A stretch of 64,000 nucleotides of DNA from Verrucomicrobiota bacterium (lineage in GTDB: Bacteria; Verrucomicrobiota; Verrucomicrobiia; Chthoniobacterales; Terrimicrobiaceae): positions 124,001-188,000 of the forward strand of contig JAPLTG010000015.1 in NCBI GenBank assembly GCA_026398255.1, written 5' to 3'. Shown here piece after piece: positions 29,335 through 38,409 of the stretch; position 1 is the first letter of the stretch, and the number at the start of each line of letters is the position of its first letter. Made by a program: the position numbers and the translations under genes. The notes beneath the pieces are model-generated. The model had not been told where the DNA came from and did not search any database. It saw only the letters and a list, made by a program, of their open reading frames with translations.

Positions 29335-29919
29335 TTACGGGCGATCCAGCCAAGCCTCGGGCTTCGCGCTGAGTTTTTCGAAACCCTCGGCAGCCAATCG
29401 GACAGGGCCCGGTGATCCCGGGACCACGATAAACCGGCCATTCGGCTTGGGAGGAAATTGCGAGACGAGATCGGGCGGGCTGAAGGAGGTTTTGCCTACC
29501 ACGACGGAGGCAAGGACGACGCCATTCTGGTCTTTCAGCGACACAAGCGTTCCCGCTCCTTCCACTTTTCCATCCGGCTCGAGAAGCTCGAAGGAAGCAA
29601 ACTGCGCAGGCGATACCGCGATATTTTCCCGGGATTCGAAACCGCGAAGTCGCTGAACGAGGTCACCGATCGCCGCGAGGCTGGCAGGCTGGCTGCCGGA
29701 TTCAATCAGCACCCAACCCGACGGGGTCTTCCGAAGCGTCGCCGTGTCGGAATTGGTTTTTACCAAAACCTCGGCAACAGCATTGGGATCAAACTTCGGA
29801 ATCAAGCGGCGCCGCTCCTCGACCATTCGGAGGATTTCCCGGCGCTCCACAATTTTGAGCCAGACCCCTACCGAGACGAGCGTGATGGCGACTAAAAGAA
29901 GAAGCGTCCGAATATTCAT
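29335..29919 (-). CDS. DUF4340-like membrane-anchored protein
   Basis: The protein has 194 residues. One N-terminal membrane helix (residues 4-22) leads into a domain containing VLVKTNSDTATLRKTPSGWVLIESG, LVQRLRGFESRENIAVSPAQFASFELLEPDG and SLKDQNGVVLASVVVGKTS. These match the DUF4340 pattern often found beside gliding-type ABC transporters; no such transporter is here. ATG 29919 has GAGGGG just upstream and starts 5 bp after the preceding gene. Function is unknown. Confidence 0.75.
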   Translation of the reverse strand: MNIRTLLLLVAITLVSVGVWLKIVERREILRMVEERRRLIPKFDPNAVAEVLVKTNSDTATLRKTPSGWVLIESGSQPASLAAIGDLVQRLRGFESRENIAVSPAQFASFELLEPDGKVEGAGTLVSLKDQNGVVLASVVVGKTSFSPPDLVSQFPPKPNGRFIVVPGSPGPVRLAAEGFEKLSAKPEAWLDRP

Positions 29920-29924
29920 TCCCC

Positions 29925-30743
29925 TCAGCTGAACTTCACAAACTCCCGCAGGAATTGCCCCCACAGAAAAAACCAACCACGCACCGAGTAGCGGATCAGT
30001 TCCTCGCCATCGCGTGTGAGAATGCCTCGGGCGAGGTTGTGCTCGATTTGGAGGCGAAGGTCTTTTTCAAATTCCGGACGAAGATCGTGGAGTTCGCGCT
30101 CGGCGAGATCGGCGCCAGCGAGTTCAGATTTGACGAGGAAGTCCTTGTGCGCGGTGGCGAGTTCTTGAACCTCCAAGTCATCGTCGATGCGGTTCGCGAC
30201 CATGTTTGGGAGGAAGTGCATGCCGTAGGAAAACGGGTAATTCCAGGTCATAAAAATCCGGCCATCGGCGGCGCGGGAGGAGAGCGTCACATAGAAAAAA
30301 GAAAGCGCCCCCTGCTCGACGAGGCAGATCGCAGCGGCCGTGCGGTGCTCGGCATTGTAGAGGAGTCGGTAGAACTGCCGCATCTCGTCATGGCTCCAAT
30401 TGACATCATCCGAATGTTCGAAACCAATCGCCTCCAACTCATCGGAAAGATCGCCTAATCCCGGAAAGCGGCTCGCCGGCGGTGGCGGGGATTTTTCAAG
30501 CGGACGATGAATCGGCAAACGCAAACGCCGCACGCGGGTGAGGATTTCCAGCCATGGGAGCAGGAACCAGGTGGAAGCGAAGACCGCGCCCAACACCATG
30601 CTCCCGCCCAGAAGCCAACCCGCAAGAAACGAGGTGATCACCAACCCAAAAGTGCCGAGGCGGAAAGCGACCTGGTGGTGAATCGAGCGAAAGGCGAACG
30701 AGAGCACCCCGACGCCGAGAACGACAAGAATCTCGGATGTCAT
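29925..30743 (-). CDS. Conserved hypothetical membrane protein
   Basis: The protein has 272 residues. Three hydrophobic segments lie in the first 70 residues (ILVVLGVGVLSFAF, FRLGTFGLVITSFLAGWLLGG, SMVLGAVFASTWFLLPWLEIL). A soluble domain of about 190 residues follows, including DDVNWSHDEMRQFYRLLYNAEHRTAAAICL and MTWNYPFSYGMHFLPNMVANRID. I do not recognise the family. Its ATG overlaps the glutaredoxin stop by 4 bp, and the DUF4340 gene follows, so the three form one run. Confidence 0.7.
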   Translation of the reverse strand: MTSEILVVLGVGVLSFAFRSIHHQVAFRLGTFGLVITSFLAGWLLGGSMVLGAVFASTWFLLPWLEILTRVRRLRLPIHRPLEKSPPPPASRFPGLGDLSDELEAIGFEHSDDVNWSHDEMRQFYRLLYNAEHRTAAAICLVEQGALSFFYVTLSSRAADGRIFMTWNYPFSYGMHFLPNMVANRIDDDLEVQELATAHKDFLVKSELAGADLAERELHDLRPEFEKDLRLQIEHNLARGILTRDGEELIRYSVRGWFFLWGQFLREFVKFS

Positions 30744-30979
30744 AAAATCCCGTGTTCCTTCAAGAATCGCTCCAACTGCGCAACATCGAAATCCGGCAGC
30801 ACGGTCCCATCTACCAGCTCCAGCGTGGGCGCGAGACTTTGGCCGGAAATCTGGCGCATGCGATCAAAAGCTCCCGGCTCGGAAAAAACATCGATCTCAC
30901 GAAACGCCAACCCGCGCTTCTCGAGCCAACTCACAGCATCGACGCACCAAGGACATCCGGGTTTTACAAAAAGATTCAT
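30740..30979 (-). CDS. Glutaredoxin-like protein
   Basis: The protein has 79 residues and a thioredoxin fold with an N-terminal CPWC active site (VKPGCPWCVDAVSWL). The cis-Pro segment SLAPTLELVDGTVLPDF and the C-terminal helix of glutaredoxins follow. It probably reduces disulfides or mixed glutathione/thiol disulfides in the cytoplasm. It is coupled to the downstream membrane protein gene. CPWC differs from the usual CPYC. Confidence 0.88.
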   Translation of the reverse strand: MNLFVKPGCPWCVDAVSWLEKRGLAFREIDVFSEPGAFDRMRQISGQSLAPTLELVDGTVLPDFDVAQLERFLKEHGIL

Positions 30980-31028
30980 TGAAGCGTGGAAATTTCGGCC
31001 CTAGTCGGGGTTCGTCAAGCAGTTCCTC

Positions 31029-33026
31029 TCAATGAATTTCCACCGGACACTTCGGCATCGCACGGAGAAACGAGCGACCGTAGGGCTTCGAGAGGATGCG
31101 GCTGTCGAGGATCACGATCGTGCCGGTGTCCGACTTGCTGCGGATCAGACGGCCGACGCCTTGGCGAAGTTTGAGGATCGCCTCGGGGAGCGAGTAGCTC
31201 TCAAACGCCCTCCCGCCCTCGGCCTCGATCGCCTCGAGTCGCGCCTCGGTGAGCGGGTGGTCGGGTGTGGCGAAGGGCAGGCGCGTGATGATCACATTCG
31301 AAAGCGCCTCGCCGGGCACATCGACACCTGTCCAAAAACTCGACACGCCAAAAAGGACGCTGTGAGGGTTTTCCTTAAACTCCGCGACCATGCGCTGCGT
31401 CGGCATCCCGCCACCTTGCACGAGGAGCTGCCAGCCTTTCTTCTCGAACTCCGGCTCCACCAACTCCGCGACCGAGCGCATCGTCTGGTAGCTCGTGAAA
31501 AGCACGAACGCCCGCGCCTGGCTTTTCCCGGTGAAATGCGAAATCCACTTGGCCAGCGAGGGCTCATAGTCGGGCGACTTCGGCTCGGGCATTTTCTCCA
31601 CGAGGTGGAGCGACATCTGCCGCTCGTAATCGAACGGGCTTCCGATTTGCAACGCCGTCACATCCTCGGCACCCACGCGATTGCGGAAGTAGGACAAATC
31701 GGGAGTTCCAATCGAGAGCGTGGCGCTGGTGAGAACGGTGCAGGCCCCCTCGCGAAAAAGCAGGCGCCGCAGGGCGTCGGCGAGATTCACCGGCGCGGCG
31801 CGCAGCGTGCAGAATTGCTCGGCGCGGCCGTATTGTTCGACCCAATAGACCTGCCCCGGATCCTCCAGCTCCAAAAAATCCACAATCCCCGAGCGCGCCT
31901 CGCGGAGCTTGCGGGCGGCATCCTGCAACTCGGCGGTGTGCGTTTCGTCCTGACACTTTCCGGCCTCGATGCCAATCAACTCGCCGAGTCGCGCCAGCGC
32001 ACCGCAGACCTCGTTCCCATCGGCCAAGCCGGCCTCCCGGATGCGGAATTCCCGGCCTTTCTTGAATTCGCACTTCGCCGCAACCTGGCTGAAAAATCCG
32101 TCAGCGACCGGCAAGATATCCGACACCGCACGACACGCCGGGCCGTTTTTCAAAATCTGGAAGAGACCTTTTTTGTTCCGCGGATTGTAGAGCCGCTGGA
32201 TCGAACGCCGGAGTCCGAGCTGGGAAAGTTCCATCCCGATGTGGCGCGCGGCGACCTCTTCCATCGTGTGAGCCTCGTCGAAAACCACAAAGTCGTTCGC
32301 AAAAAGCAGGCCTCCCGTGCGGTTCTCGGCATCATCCACTCCGTTGAGAAGCGTGAAGAAGAGCGCATGGTTCAGCACCACCATCCGCGCATTCGCCACG
32401 CGGCGACGGAGGCTTTGGTAGTAACATCCGCTCGCCGGACCACAGGTCTTCGGCGTGCAAAGATGCTGTTCGCTCCGCACCTCTTCCCACACCGCCGGAT
32501 CGGGCTGCTCGAGAAAATCACTGAGCGAGCCGTCCTTTGTCGAAAGACTCCACTCGCGGATGCGCTCCAGCTCGGCGTGCTGGGGCGTGGTGAACAAATC
32601 TTTCGCCTGCGCGATCGCTCGAGCGAGTCGGGTCGTGCAGAGGTAGTTCTGGCGGCCTTTCAGCAACACCGCCTCGAACTCCTCGGGGAGGATTTGCTGC
32701 ACGAGCGGAATGTCTTTGAACATGAGCTGCTCTTGCAACGCGATCGTGTGTGTGGAAATGACGGCCTTCTTTTTCGAGCGAATCGCGTGGAGCGCGGCTG
32801 GAATCAAATACGCGAGAGACTTTCCAACACCCGTGCCGGCCTCGACCACCAGATGCGATCCGGTTTCCAGGGTCCGGGCGACGGCACCCGCCATGCGCTG
32901 TTGCTCGGCGCGGTATTCAAATCCTCCCCCTTTGGAAAGGCGACCGGTCTCGGAAAAAATGTCCTCCACCTCGAGCTGAAACGGCGAGGCCTCGGCTCCA
33001 TGGAAGTCCTCGCGGATCGAAATCAT
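31029..33026 (-). CDS. ATP-dependent DNA helicase, DinG/XPD-like (Fe-S)
   Basis: The protein has 665 residues of SF2. Walker A is EAGTGVGKSLAYLIP, the Walker B box is VVFDEAH (DEAH), and the C-terminal motif VI region is LRQGVGRLIRS. Four cysteines between Walker A and DEAH (NYLCTTR, HLCTPKTCGPASGCYY) match the Fe-S cluster of XPD/DinG helicases, which move 5' to 3' and resolve R-loops or damaged forks. ATG 33026 fits. It stands between a glutaredoxin run and tRNA-Ser. Confidence 0.93.
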   Translation of the reverse strand: MISIREDFHGAEASPFQLEVEDIFSETGRLSKGGGFEYRAEQQRMAGAVARTLETGSHLVVEAGTGVGKSLAYLIPAALHAIRSKKKAVISTHTIALQEQLMFKDIPLVQQILPEEFEAVLLKGRQNYLCTTRLARAIAQAKDLFTTPQHAELERIREWSLSTKDGSLSDFLEQPDPAVWEEVRSEQHLCTPKTCGPASGCYYQSLRRRVANARMVVLNHALFFTLLNGVDDAENRTGGLLFANDFVVFDEAHTMEEVAARHIGMELSQLGLRRSIQRLYNPRNKKGLFQILKNGPACRAVSDILPVADGFFSQVAAKCEFKKGREFRIREAGLADGNEVCGALARLGELIGIEAGKCQDETHTAELQDAARKLREARSGIVDFLELEDPGQVYWVEQYGRAEQFCTLRAAPVNLADALRRLLFREGACTVLTSATLSIGTPDLSYFRNRVGAEDVTALQIGSPFDYERQMSLHLVEKMPEPKSPDYEPSLAKWISHFTGKSQARAFVLFTSYQTMRSVAELVEPEFEKKGWQLLVQGGGMPTQRMVAEFKENPHSVLFGVSSFWTGVDVPGEALSNVIITRLPFATPDHPLTEARLEAIEAEGGRAFESYSLPEAILKLRQGVGRLIRSKSDTGTIVILDSRILSKPYGRSFLRAMPKCPVEIH

Positions 33027-33121
33027 CGCGGCACTTTAGAGGTGCGGCGCCGTGGTGCAAGCCAGCGAGCGAGCGTTTGACCTCCCGCGCGTTTGGTGTT
33101 TATCTTTCGGCCTCTGAAATT

Positions 33122-33212
33122 GGTGAGGTGGCTGAGTGGTCGAAAGCAGCGCTTTGCTAAAGCGCCGTAGTCCAAAAGGCTACCGAGGGTTCGAATCCCT
33201 CCCTCACCGCCA
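33122..33212 (+). tRNA. tRNA-Ser (anticodon GCU), CCA encoded
   Basis: The acceptor arms GGTGAGG (33122-33128) and CCTCACC (33202-33208) pair, followed by G and an encoded CCA. The anticodon stem-loop GCTTTGCTAAAGC presents GCT and decodes AGC/AGU. A long variable arm (class II) and the T-loop GGTTCGAATCC agree with serine. Confidence 0.97.
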
Positions 33213-33242
33213 GTTTCCACGCAGGAGACGAAGGCCCCAAAT

Positions 33243-33575
33243 CTAGGACGCAAGTTCAAGCCACTCGCTGAGATGCCGGTCGAGAGTTTCGATATCCGCA
33301 ACAGAGAGTTTTCCCACGACCTTTCGCACGAGTTTTGATTCGACGGTCGCAACCTGACCTTTCACTGCGCTGGGAACATTCAATCCGCAACTCCGCCACG
33401 CCCTGAGCGGAAAAGCTCCTTTATCAATTCGAGATGTGATCGAAACCAAAAACAAATCTCCATGATTTGGAGTCGTTCCAATCACAACAGCAGGCCGCAC
33501 CTTGAAACTGGTCAAATCGGAAAAAGGAATCGGCAGCAGGACGACATCATTTCTGGAGCAGTTCATTGTAAACAT
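33243..33575 (-). CDS. MazF/PemK-family endoribonuclease toxin
   Basis: The protein has 110 residues. NDVVLLPIPFSDLTSFKVRPAVVIG is the MazF/PemK N-terminal beta-barrel signature, and SKLVRKVVGKLSVADIETLDRHLSEWL is the typical C-terminal part. These toxins cleave mRNA at short motifs. The upstream RHH gene overlaps its start, which supports a coupled pair. ATG 33575 is listed; ATG 33566 is equally likely, as neither has a convincing Shine-Dalgarno. Confidence 0.9.
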   Translation of the reverse strand: MFTMNCSRNDVVLLPIPFSDLTSFKVRPAVVIGTTPNHGDLFLVSITSRIDKGAFPLRAWRSCGLNVPSAVKGQVATVESKLVRKVVGKLSVADIETLDRHLSEWLELAS

Positions 33576-33786
33576 CGTCTTCAGAGTTGTCCCAAGTTGC
33601 CATCAAGCTCTGCTCTGACGCCTTCAACCAAGCCCTGCGTTCCTCGTCATCAGATCCTGACAAGCCCGCTATTCGCTCGAGACAGAAAAGCACTTCTTGA
33701 TTCAATGAGCGGCGGTTTTTTTCAGCGCGTTTGCGAAGAGCCGAGTGGAGCTTCGGCGGGACATCTTTCAAGGTCAGCGTTGCCAT
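33547..33786 (-). CDS. Ribbon-helix-helix (FitA/Arc-like) antitoxin
   Basis: The protein has 79 residues. ATLTLKDVPPKLHSALRKRAEKNRRSLNQEVLFCLERI is an Arc/FitA-type ribbon-helix-helix DNA-binding domain. The acidic C-terminus (SEDDVYNELLQK) probably binds the toxin. ATG 33786 (MATLTLK) is preferred over an upstream ATG at 33804 because it begins directly at the beta-strand. RHH antitoxins of this type are usually found with PIN-domain VapC/FitB toxins, but the partner here is MazF-like. Confidence 0.85.
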   Translation of the reverse strand: MATLTLKDVPPKLHSALRKRAEKNRRSLNQEVLFCLERIAGLSGSDDEERRAWLKASEQSLMATWDNSEDDVYNELLQK

Positions 33787-33856
33787 GGGAAATACATAAC
33801 GCATCCATAATGGATGTCAAATGGCTGCAAACTGAAAGAAGCTCTGAAAGCGATTT

Positions 33857-34495
33857 TTAAGGCAACTTTTCGCGCAGAAAATGAAGGCACTCGGAGCAGT
33901 AGGCGGGAATGTCCACGGCTCGCAGGATTCCTGAAACGAGGACGACGCGTTGCGCGCCGACAGCGAGGATTTGGGGGAGGTTTTCGAGTTTGATTCCGCC
34001 GATGCAGAAAATTGGGAGCGGGGCATCGCGGTGGATCTCGGCGATGTCGGCGGTGCCGATCGGCGTGTAGTCGGGCTTGGTGGGGGTTGAAAAAAGTGGA
34101 CCGAAGCCGATGTAGTCGGGCTTTTGCTCGAAGGCGGCGCGGGCTTGCGCGGGACTGTGGGTGGAGAGGCCGACGAGCTTGCCGGGGCCGACGAGGCGGC
34201 GGGCTTCAGCAACGGATTGGTCGTCTTGGCCGATATGCACTCCATCCGCACCGGAGGGACCGACGAGTTCGGGGTGGTCGTTAAGGATAAGGGGAACCCC
34301 GGCGGCGCGACAGAGCGGGGCGAGGTTTTGGGCAAGCGGGAGGATTTCGGGGGGCGGGAGTTTTTTGGCGCGGAGTTGGAGGATTTGGACTCCCCCAGCG
34401 AGCATGGCGCGGGTGGTTTCGACAGCCTTTGCAGGCTCCACATAACCGAGGTCGAGAATGCCGTAGAGGTGGCAACCTGAAAGATCGAAACTCAT
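33857..34495 (-). CDS. thiE: Thiamine-phosphate synthase
   Basis: The protein has 212 residues with the TIM-barrel pattern of ThiE: GGVQILQLRAKKLPPPEIL, LILNDHPELVGPSGADGVHIGQDD, GLSTHSPAQARAAF, YIGFGPLFSTPTK and IFCIGGIKLENLPQIL. It joins HMP-PP and thiazole phosphate to form thiamine phosphate. ATG 34495 overlaps the stop of the upstream Cys-rich gene (ATGA). It is the last gene of the feo operon, an unusual place for it. No TPP riboswitch was seen at the operon head. Confidence 0.93.
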   Translation of the reverse strand: MSFDLSGCHLYGILDLGYVEPAKAVETTRAMLAGGVQILQLRAKKLPPPEILPLAQNLAPLCRAAGVPLILNDHPELVGPSGADGVHIGQDDQSVAEARRLVGPGKLVGLSTHSPAQARAAFEQKPDYIGFGPLFSTPTKPDYTPIGTADIAEIHRDAPLPIFCIGGIKLENLPQILAVGAQRVVLVSGILRAVDIPAYCSECLHFLREKLP

Positions 34496-34656
34496 CGACG
34501 GGCAGCGGCGGCTTTTTTGCTGACGGCGCATCCGCATCGGCCGCGGCAGCAGGGCTCCTCGCGGTTGGCGCGGGCTTTTTTCCAGACTCCGCGAAGGAGG
34601 AAAGAAAGAGAGAGAGCTATCAGAAAAATGACGATGGAGGCTTCGAGGATGTTCAT
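34492..34656 (-). CDS. FeoB-associated Cys-rich membrane protein
   Basis: The protein has 54 residues: one N-terminal membrane helix (residues 3-22), a basic stretch, then the Cys-rich EEPCCRGRCGCAV. This is the layout of the small FeoB-associated Cys-rich proteins found downstream of feoB, whose exact role in Fe(II) import is unsettled. It lies 8 bp downstream of feoB and overlaps thiE by 4 bp. Confidence 0.85.
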   Translation of the reverse strand: MNILEASIVIFLIALSLSFLLRGVWKKARANREEPCCRGRCGCAVSKKAAAARR

Positions 34657-34664
34657 GGCAAAGG

Positions 34665-36896
34665 TCAGAGTCGGCTCCCGATTTGATAGATGACCACGGC
34701 GGAGAGCCAAGCGAGTGCGGTCATAGCGAAGAAAGAGAATGTGGCCCAGCGCCAATCGAGTTCGCGGGCGATGATGGCGACGGTGGCGCCGCACTGCATG
34801 CAAAGGGCGAAGAAGACCATGATGCCGACCACGACGGGCAGCGTGTAGACGGGTTGGCCAAGCCGCGCGCCGGAGGTCCATTTTTCATTCACAAGCACCG
34901 TGCGCAAATCCTCGGATCCTTCGGAAACATCGGCACCGAGGTTATAGATAATGCCCAGCGTGGCGATGATGACTTCACGCGCAGGGAAACTGGAGAGGAC
35001 GCCGACGGTAATTTTCCAGTCGAAGCCGGCGGGGGCGAAGACGGGTTGAACCGCGTGGCCGAAACGGCCGAGATAGCTTTGCTCGATTTGGGCGGACTCG
35101 ATGCGGTGAGCCAGGCGGAGCGAGAGCTGGGACTCGGGATTTTCGAGTTCGGCACGGACTGCTTCCGGCGTTGTGCTGGCTTCGGCCTGTTCGACGAAGG
35201 CCTGCGTGGTTTTTTCCTCCAGAGCCTGGTCGCGCGGGAAGTAGAGGAGCGACCAGATGATGACTGAAAAAGCGAGGATGACCGTGCCGGCGCGGACGAC
35301 GAATTCGCGGCCCCGCTCCCACATCCGGTGAAAAATGTTTCGTAGGGTCGGCACGCGGTAGGCGGGCATTTCGAGAATGAACGGCTGGGGCTTGAGCTTG
35401 AGGAAAAATTTGTTGAGCACCCAGGCGAGGGGCAGTGCGAGCGCGAGGCCGACGAAGTGCATCGCGAACAACGCCCATCCCGCTGCGATCGGCCCGTAGA
35501 CCGGCTCGATGAAGGTTCCGATGAGCAGGATGTAGACGGGCAGGCGGGCCGAGCAGCTCATGAACGGGGCCATCAAAATCGTGGTCAGGCGGGCTTTGGG
35601 ATCGGACAGCGTGCGCGCGGCCATCACGCCGGGAATCGCGCAGGCGTAACTGGAAAGGAGCGGCACAAAACTCCGGCCATTGAGCCCGCACCAACTGAAA
35701 AGTTTGTCCACGAGAAACGCCGCGCGTGCCATGTAGCCGGTGTCCTCGAGGAGCGAAATAAAGAAAAAGAGGATCAGAATTTGCGGCAGGAAAATCAGAA
35801 CGCCGCCGACTCCGGCAATGATGCCATCGCACACAAGGCTCTCGAGTGTTGGCATCCCCCCGAAAAGCGGCCGCGCAAAATCCTGCGCCACTCCGGTGGC
35901 CGAATCGATCAGGTCCATTAACGGCCCAGCCCACGAGTAGAGGCTCTGGAAGACCACATACATCACGACGAGGAAAATCAGCGTGCCCCAGACGCGGTGG
36001 AGCAGAAGGGCATCGACGGAATCATGCGAACGCGCCACCGGGCCACTGGTCTCGACCACGCCATCGAGGAGCGATTCGAGACGGCGGTAGTGAAGAACTG
36101 CCTCGGCAGAGCCAGGATTCAGGCCGGTGCCACGAATTTCGCGATGGGCGTCTTCCACCATTTGCTTCAGGCAAACCTTGTCTCGCACATCGCATGCAAA
36201 AGCACTGTCGCTATCGAATAACACACGCAACGCCTCGGCTTGACTGACCTCCCCCTGCCCAAGGTCGCGAAGGCCCTTGCAAAGCGTCACGCAGCCGTGT
36301 TGAACGCACTCGGGCCATTCGATCCGGGGCAAAAGTGAGGGCTTTTCCAGAGCAGCCGGGATGGCTTTTTTCAAATCCTCGAGCCCGCGTCCGCGCGTGG
36401 CGACGGTTTCGATGATCGGAATGCCGAGCCTTTTCGAGAGCAATGCGGCATCGATGCGAAGGCCATTGCGCTTCGCGGCGTCACATTGGTTCAGAACCAT
36501 GAGCGCGGGAATGCCGAGCTCGGCGCATTGTGAGACGAGGAGGAGGTTGCGCTTGAGGTTTGTCGCATCGACGACGAACACCAGCAGGTCGGGTCGTTGC
36601 AGCCCCTGCCGCCCGCCGAGCACATCCATCACCACCCGCTCGTCTCGTGAGACGGCGGTGAGGCTGTAGCAACCAGGTAAATCAAGAATGTCGATATCGC
36701 CGCCATCGAGCCGCAAGAGGCCGGATTTTTTTTCGACCGTGATGCCAGGGTAGTTCGCGATGTGCTGGCGCAGGCCTGTGAGTCGGTTGAAAAGCGTGGA
36801 TTTTCCGGTGTTGGGATTGCCAACAAGCGCCACGAGGGGACGACCAGTGGAGGATCGGCCCGGCGTGGCGGGCGGGCTGGATGTGGCAGTGCTCAA
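34665..36896 (-). CDS. feoB: Ferrous iron transporter FeoB
   Basis: The protein has 743 residues. The N-terminal G domain has G1 GNPNTGKST, G3 DLPGCY and G4 NQCD. A guanine-nucleotide dissociation-inhibitor-like linker and a polytopic domain follow, with the two Gate motifs around SCSARLPVYILLIG and SFPAREVIIATLG. It imports Fe(II) across the inner membrane. The start is TTG 36896, which overlaps the feoA TGA; no ATG exists near the G1 motif. Confidence 0.97.
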   Translation of the reverse strand: MSTATSSPPATPGRSSTGRPLVALVGNPNTGKSTLFNRLTGLRQHIANYPGITVEKKSGLLRLDGGDIDILDLPGCYSLTAVSRDERVVMDVLGGRQGLQRPDLLVFVVDATNLKRNLLLVSQCAELGIPALMVLNQCDAAKRNGLRIDAALLSKRLGIPIIETVATRGRGLEDLKKAIPAALEKPSLLPRIEWPECVQHGCVTLCKGLRDLGQGEVSQAEALRVLFDSDSAFACDVRDKVCLKQMVEDAHREIRGTGLNPGSAEAVLHYRRLESLLDGVVETSGPVARSHDSVDALLLHRVWGTLIFLVVMYVVFQSLYSWAGPLMDLIDSATGVAQDFARPLFGGMPTLESLVCDGIIAGVGGVLIFLPQILILFFFISLLEDTGYMARAAFLVDKLFSWCGLNGRSFVPLLSSYACAIPGVMAARTLSDPKARLTTILMAPFMSCSARLPVYILLIGTFIEPVYGPIAAGWALFAMHFVGLALALPLAWVLNKFFLKLKPQPFILEMPAYRVPTLRNIFHRMWERGREFVVRAGTVILAFSVIIWSLLYFPRDQALEEKTTQAFVEQAEASTTPEAVRAELENPESQLSLRLAHRIESAQIEQSYLGRFGHAVQPVFAPAGFDWKITVGVLSSFPAREVIIATLGIIYNLGADVSEGSEDLRTVLVNEKWTSGARLGQPVYTLPVVVGIMVFFALCMQCGATVAIIARELDWRWATFSFFAMTALAWLSAVVIYQIGSRL

Positions 36897-37129
36897 TTTT
36901 GGATTTCCCTAATGCAAATGATCGCCGCCTCGGACCGGCGCAGGCTGATTTCCTGCCCGTCCAACTCGACGGAGATCGGATCGCCCAACGGCGCGTGGCG
37001 GGTGACTTTCACCATCCTGCCAGGGATGAATCCCAGCACCGCCATTCGCCCGGCCCGGTCGCACGCCGTGGAAACTTCTTCGATTTTCGCGGTCGCGCCC
37101 ACTTGCAATCTGTCGAGTGTGCTTTTCAA
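36893..37129 (-). CDS. feoA: FeoA domain protein
   Basis: The protein has 78 residues and an SH3-like FeoA domain: LDRLQVGATAKIEEV, AGRMAVLGFIPGRMVKVTRHAPLGDPISVELDGQEISLRRSEA. There is no in-frame ATG. TTG 37129 gives the usual family length and N-terminus (KSTLDRLQVG); TTG 37171 would add 14 residues and sit 4 bp from the candidate Fur box. It is the first gene of feoA-feoB-Cys-rich-thiE. Confidence 0.9.
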   Translation of the reverse strand: MKSTLDRLQVGATAKIEEVSTACDRAGRMAVLGFIPGRMVKVTRHAPLGDPISVELDGQEISLRRSEAAIICIREIQN

Positions 37130-37175
37130 ATTTCTGTGCCGAAACCTACGCTCTTCAAAATCCCGGGTCAATAAG

Positions 37176-37190
37176 TGAGATCGCGTCTCA
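37176..37190. promoter_or_regulatory. Candidate Fur box upstream of feoA
   Basis: TGAGATCGCGTCTCA has perfect 5-bp outer arms around a 5-bp centre, the 15-bp (7-1-7) size of a Fur site. The outer TGAGA/TCTCA matches the form seen in many proteobacterial Fur sites. It lies 47 bp upstream of the chosen feoA start. Confidence 0.5.
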
Positions 37191-37198
37191 TTTTCTAG

Positions 37199-38293
<1,095 letters not shown>

Positions 38294-38309
38294 CGAAACG
38301 ATTACTGAT

Positions 38310-38385
38310 TGACCACAGAGGACACAGAGAACACGGAGGCATCTAAAACCTCGGTGCGCTCTGTGAACTCTGTGGTCATTTTTTT
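38310..38385. repeat. Imperfect 30-bp inverted repeat with T-tract between gap and pgk
   Basis: Arms 38310-38339 and 38349-38378 begin TGACCACAGAG on each strand and match at about 23 of 30 positions. A 9-nt loop separates them, and seven T (38379-38385) follow on the plus strand. It may end or attenuate gap transcripts before pgk. The CACAGAG-rich wording resembles dispersed repeats seen in many genomes. Confidence 0.8.
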
Positions 38386-38409
38386 GAAACACCCAACCCA
38401 AGACCCGCT

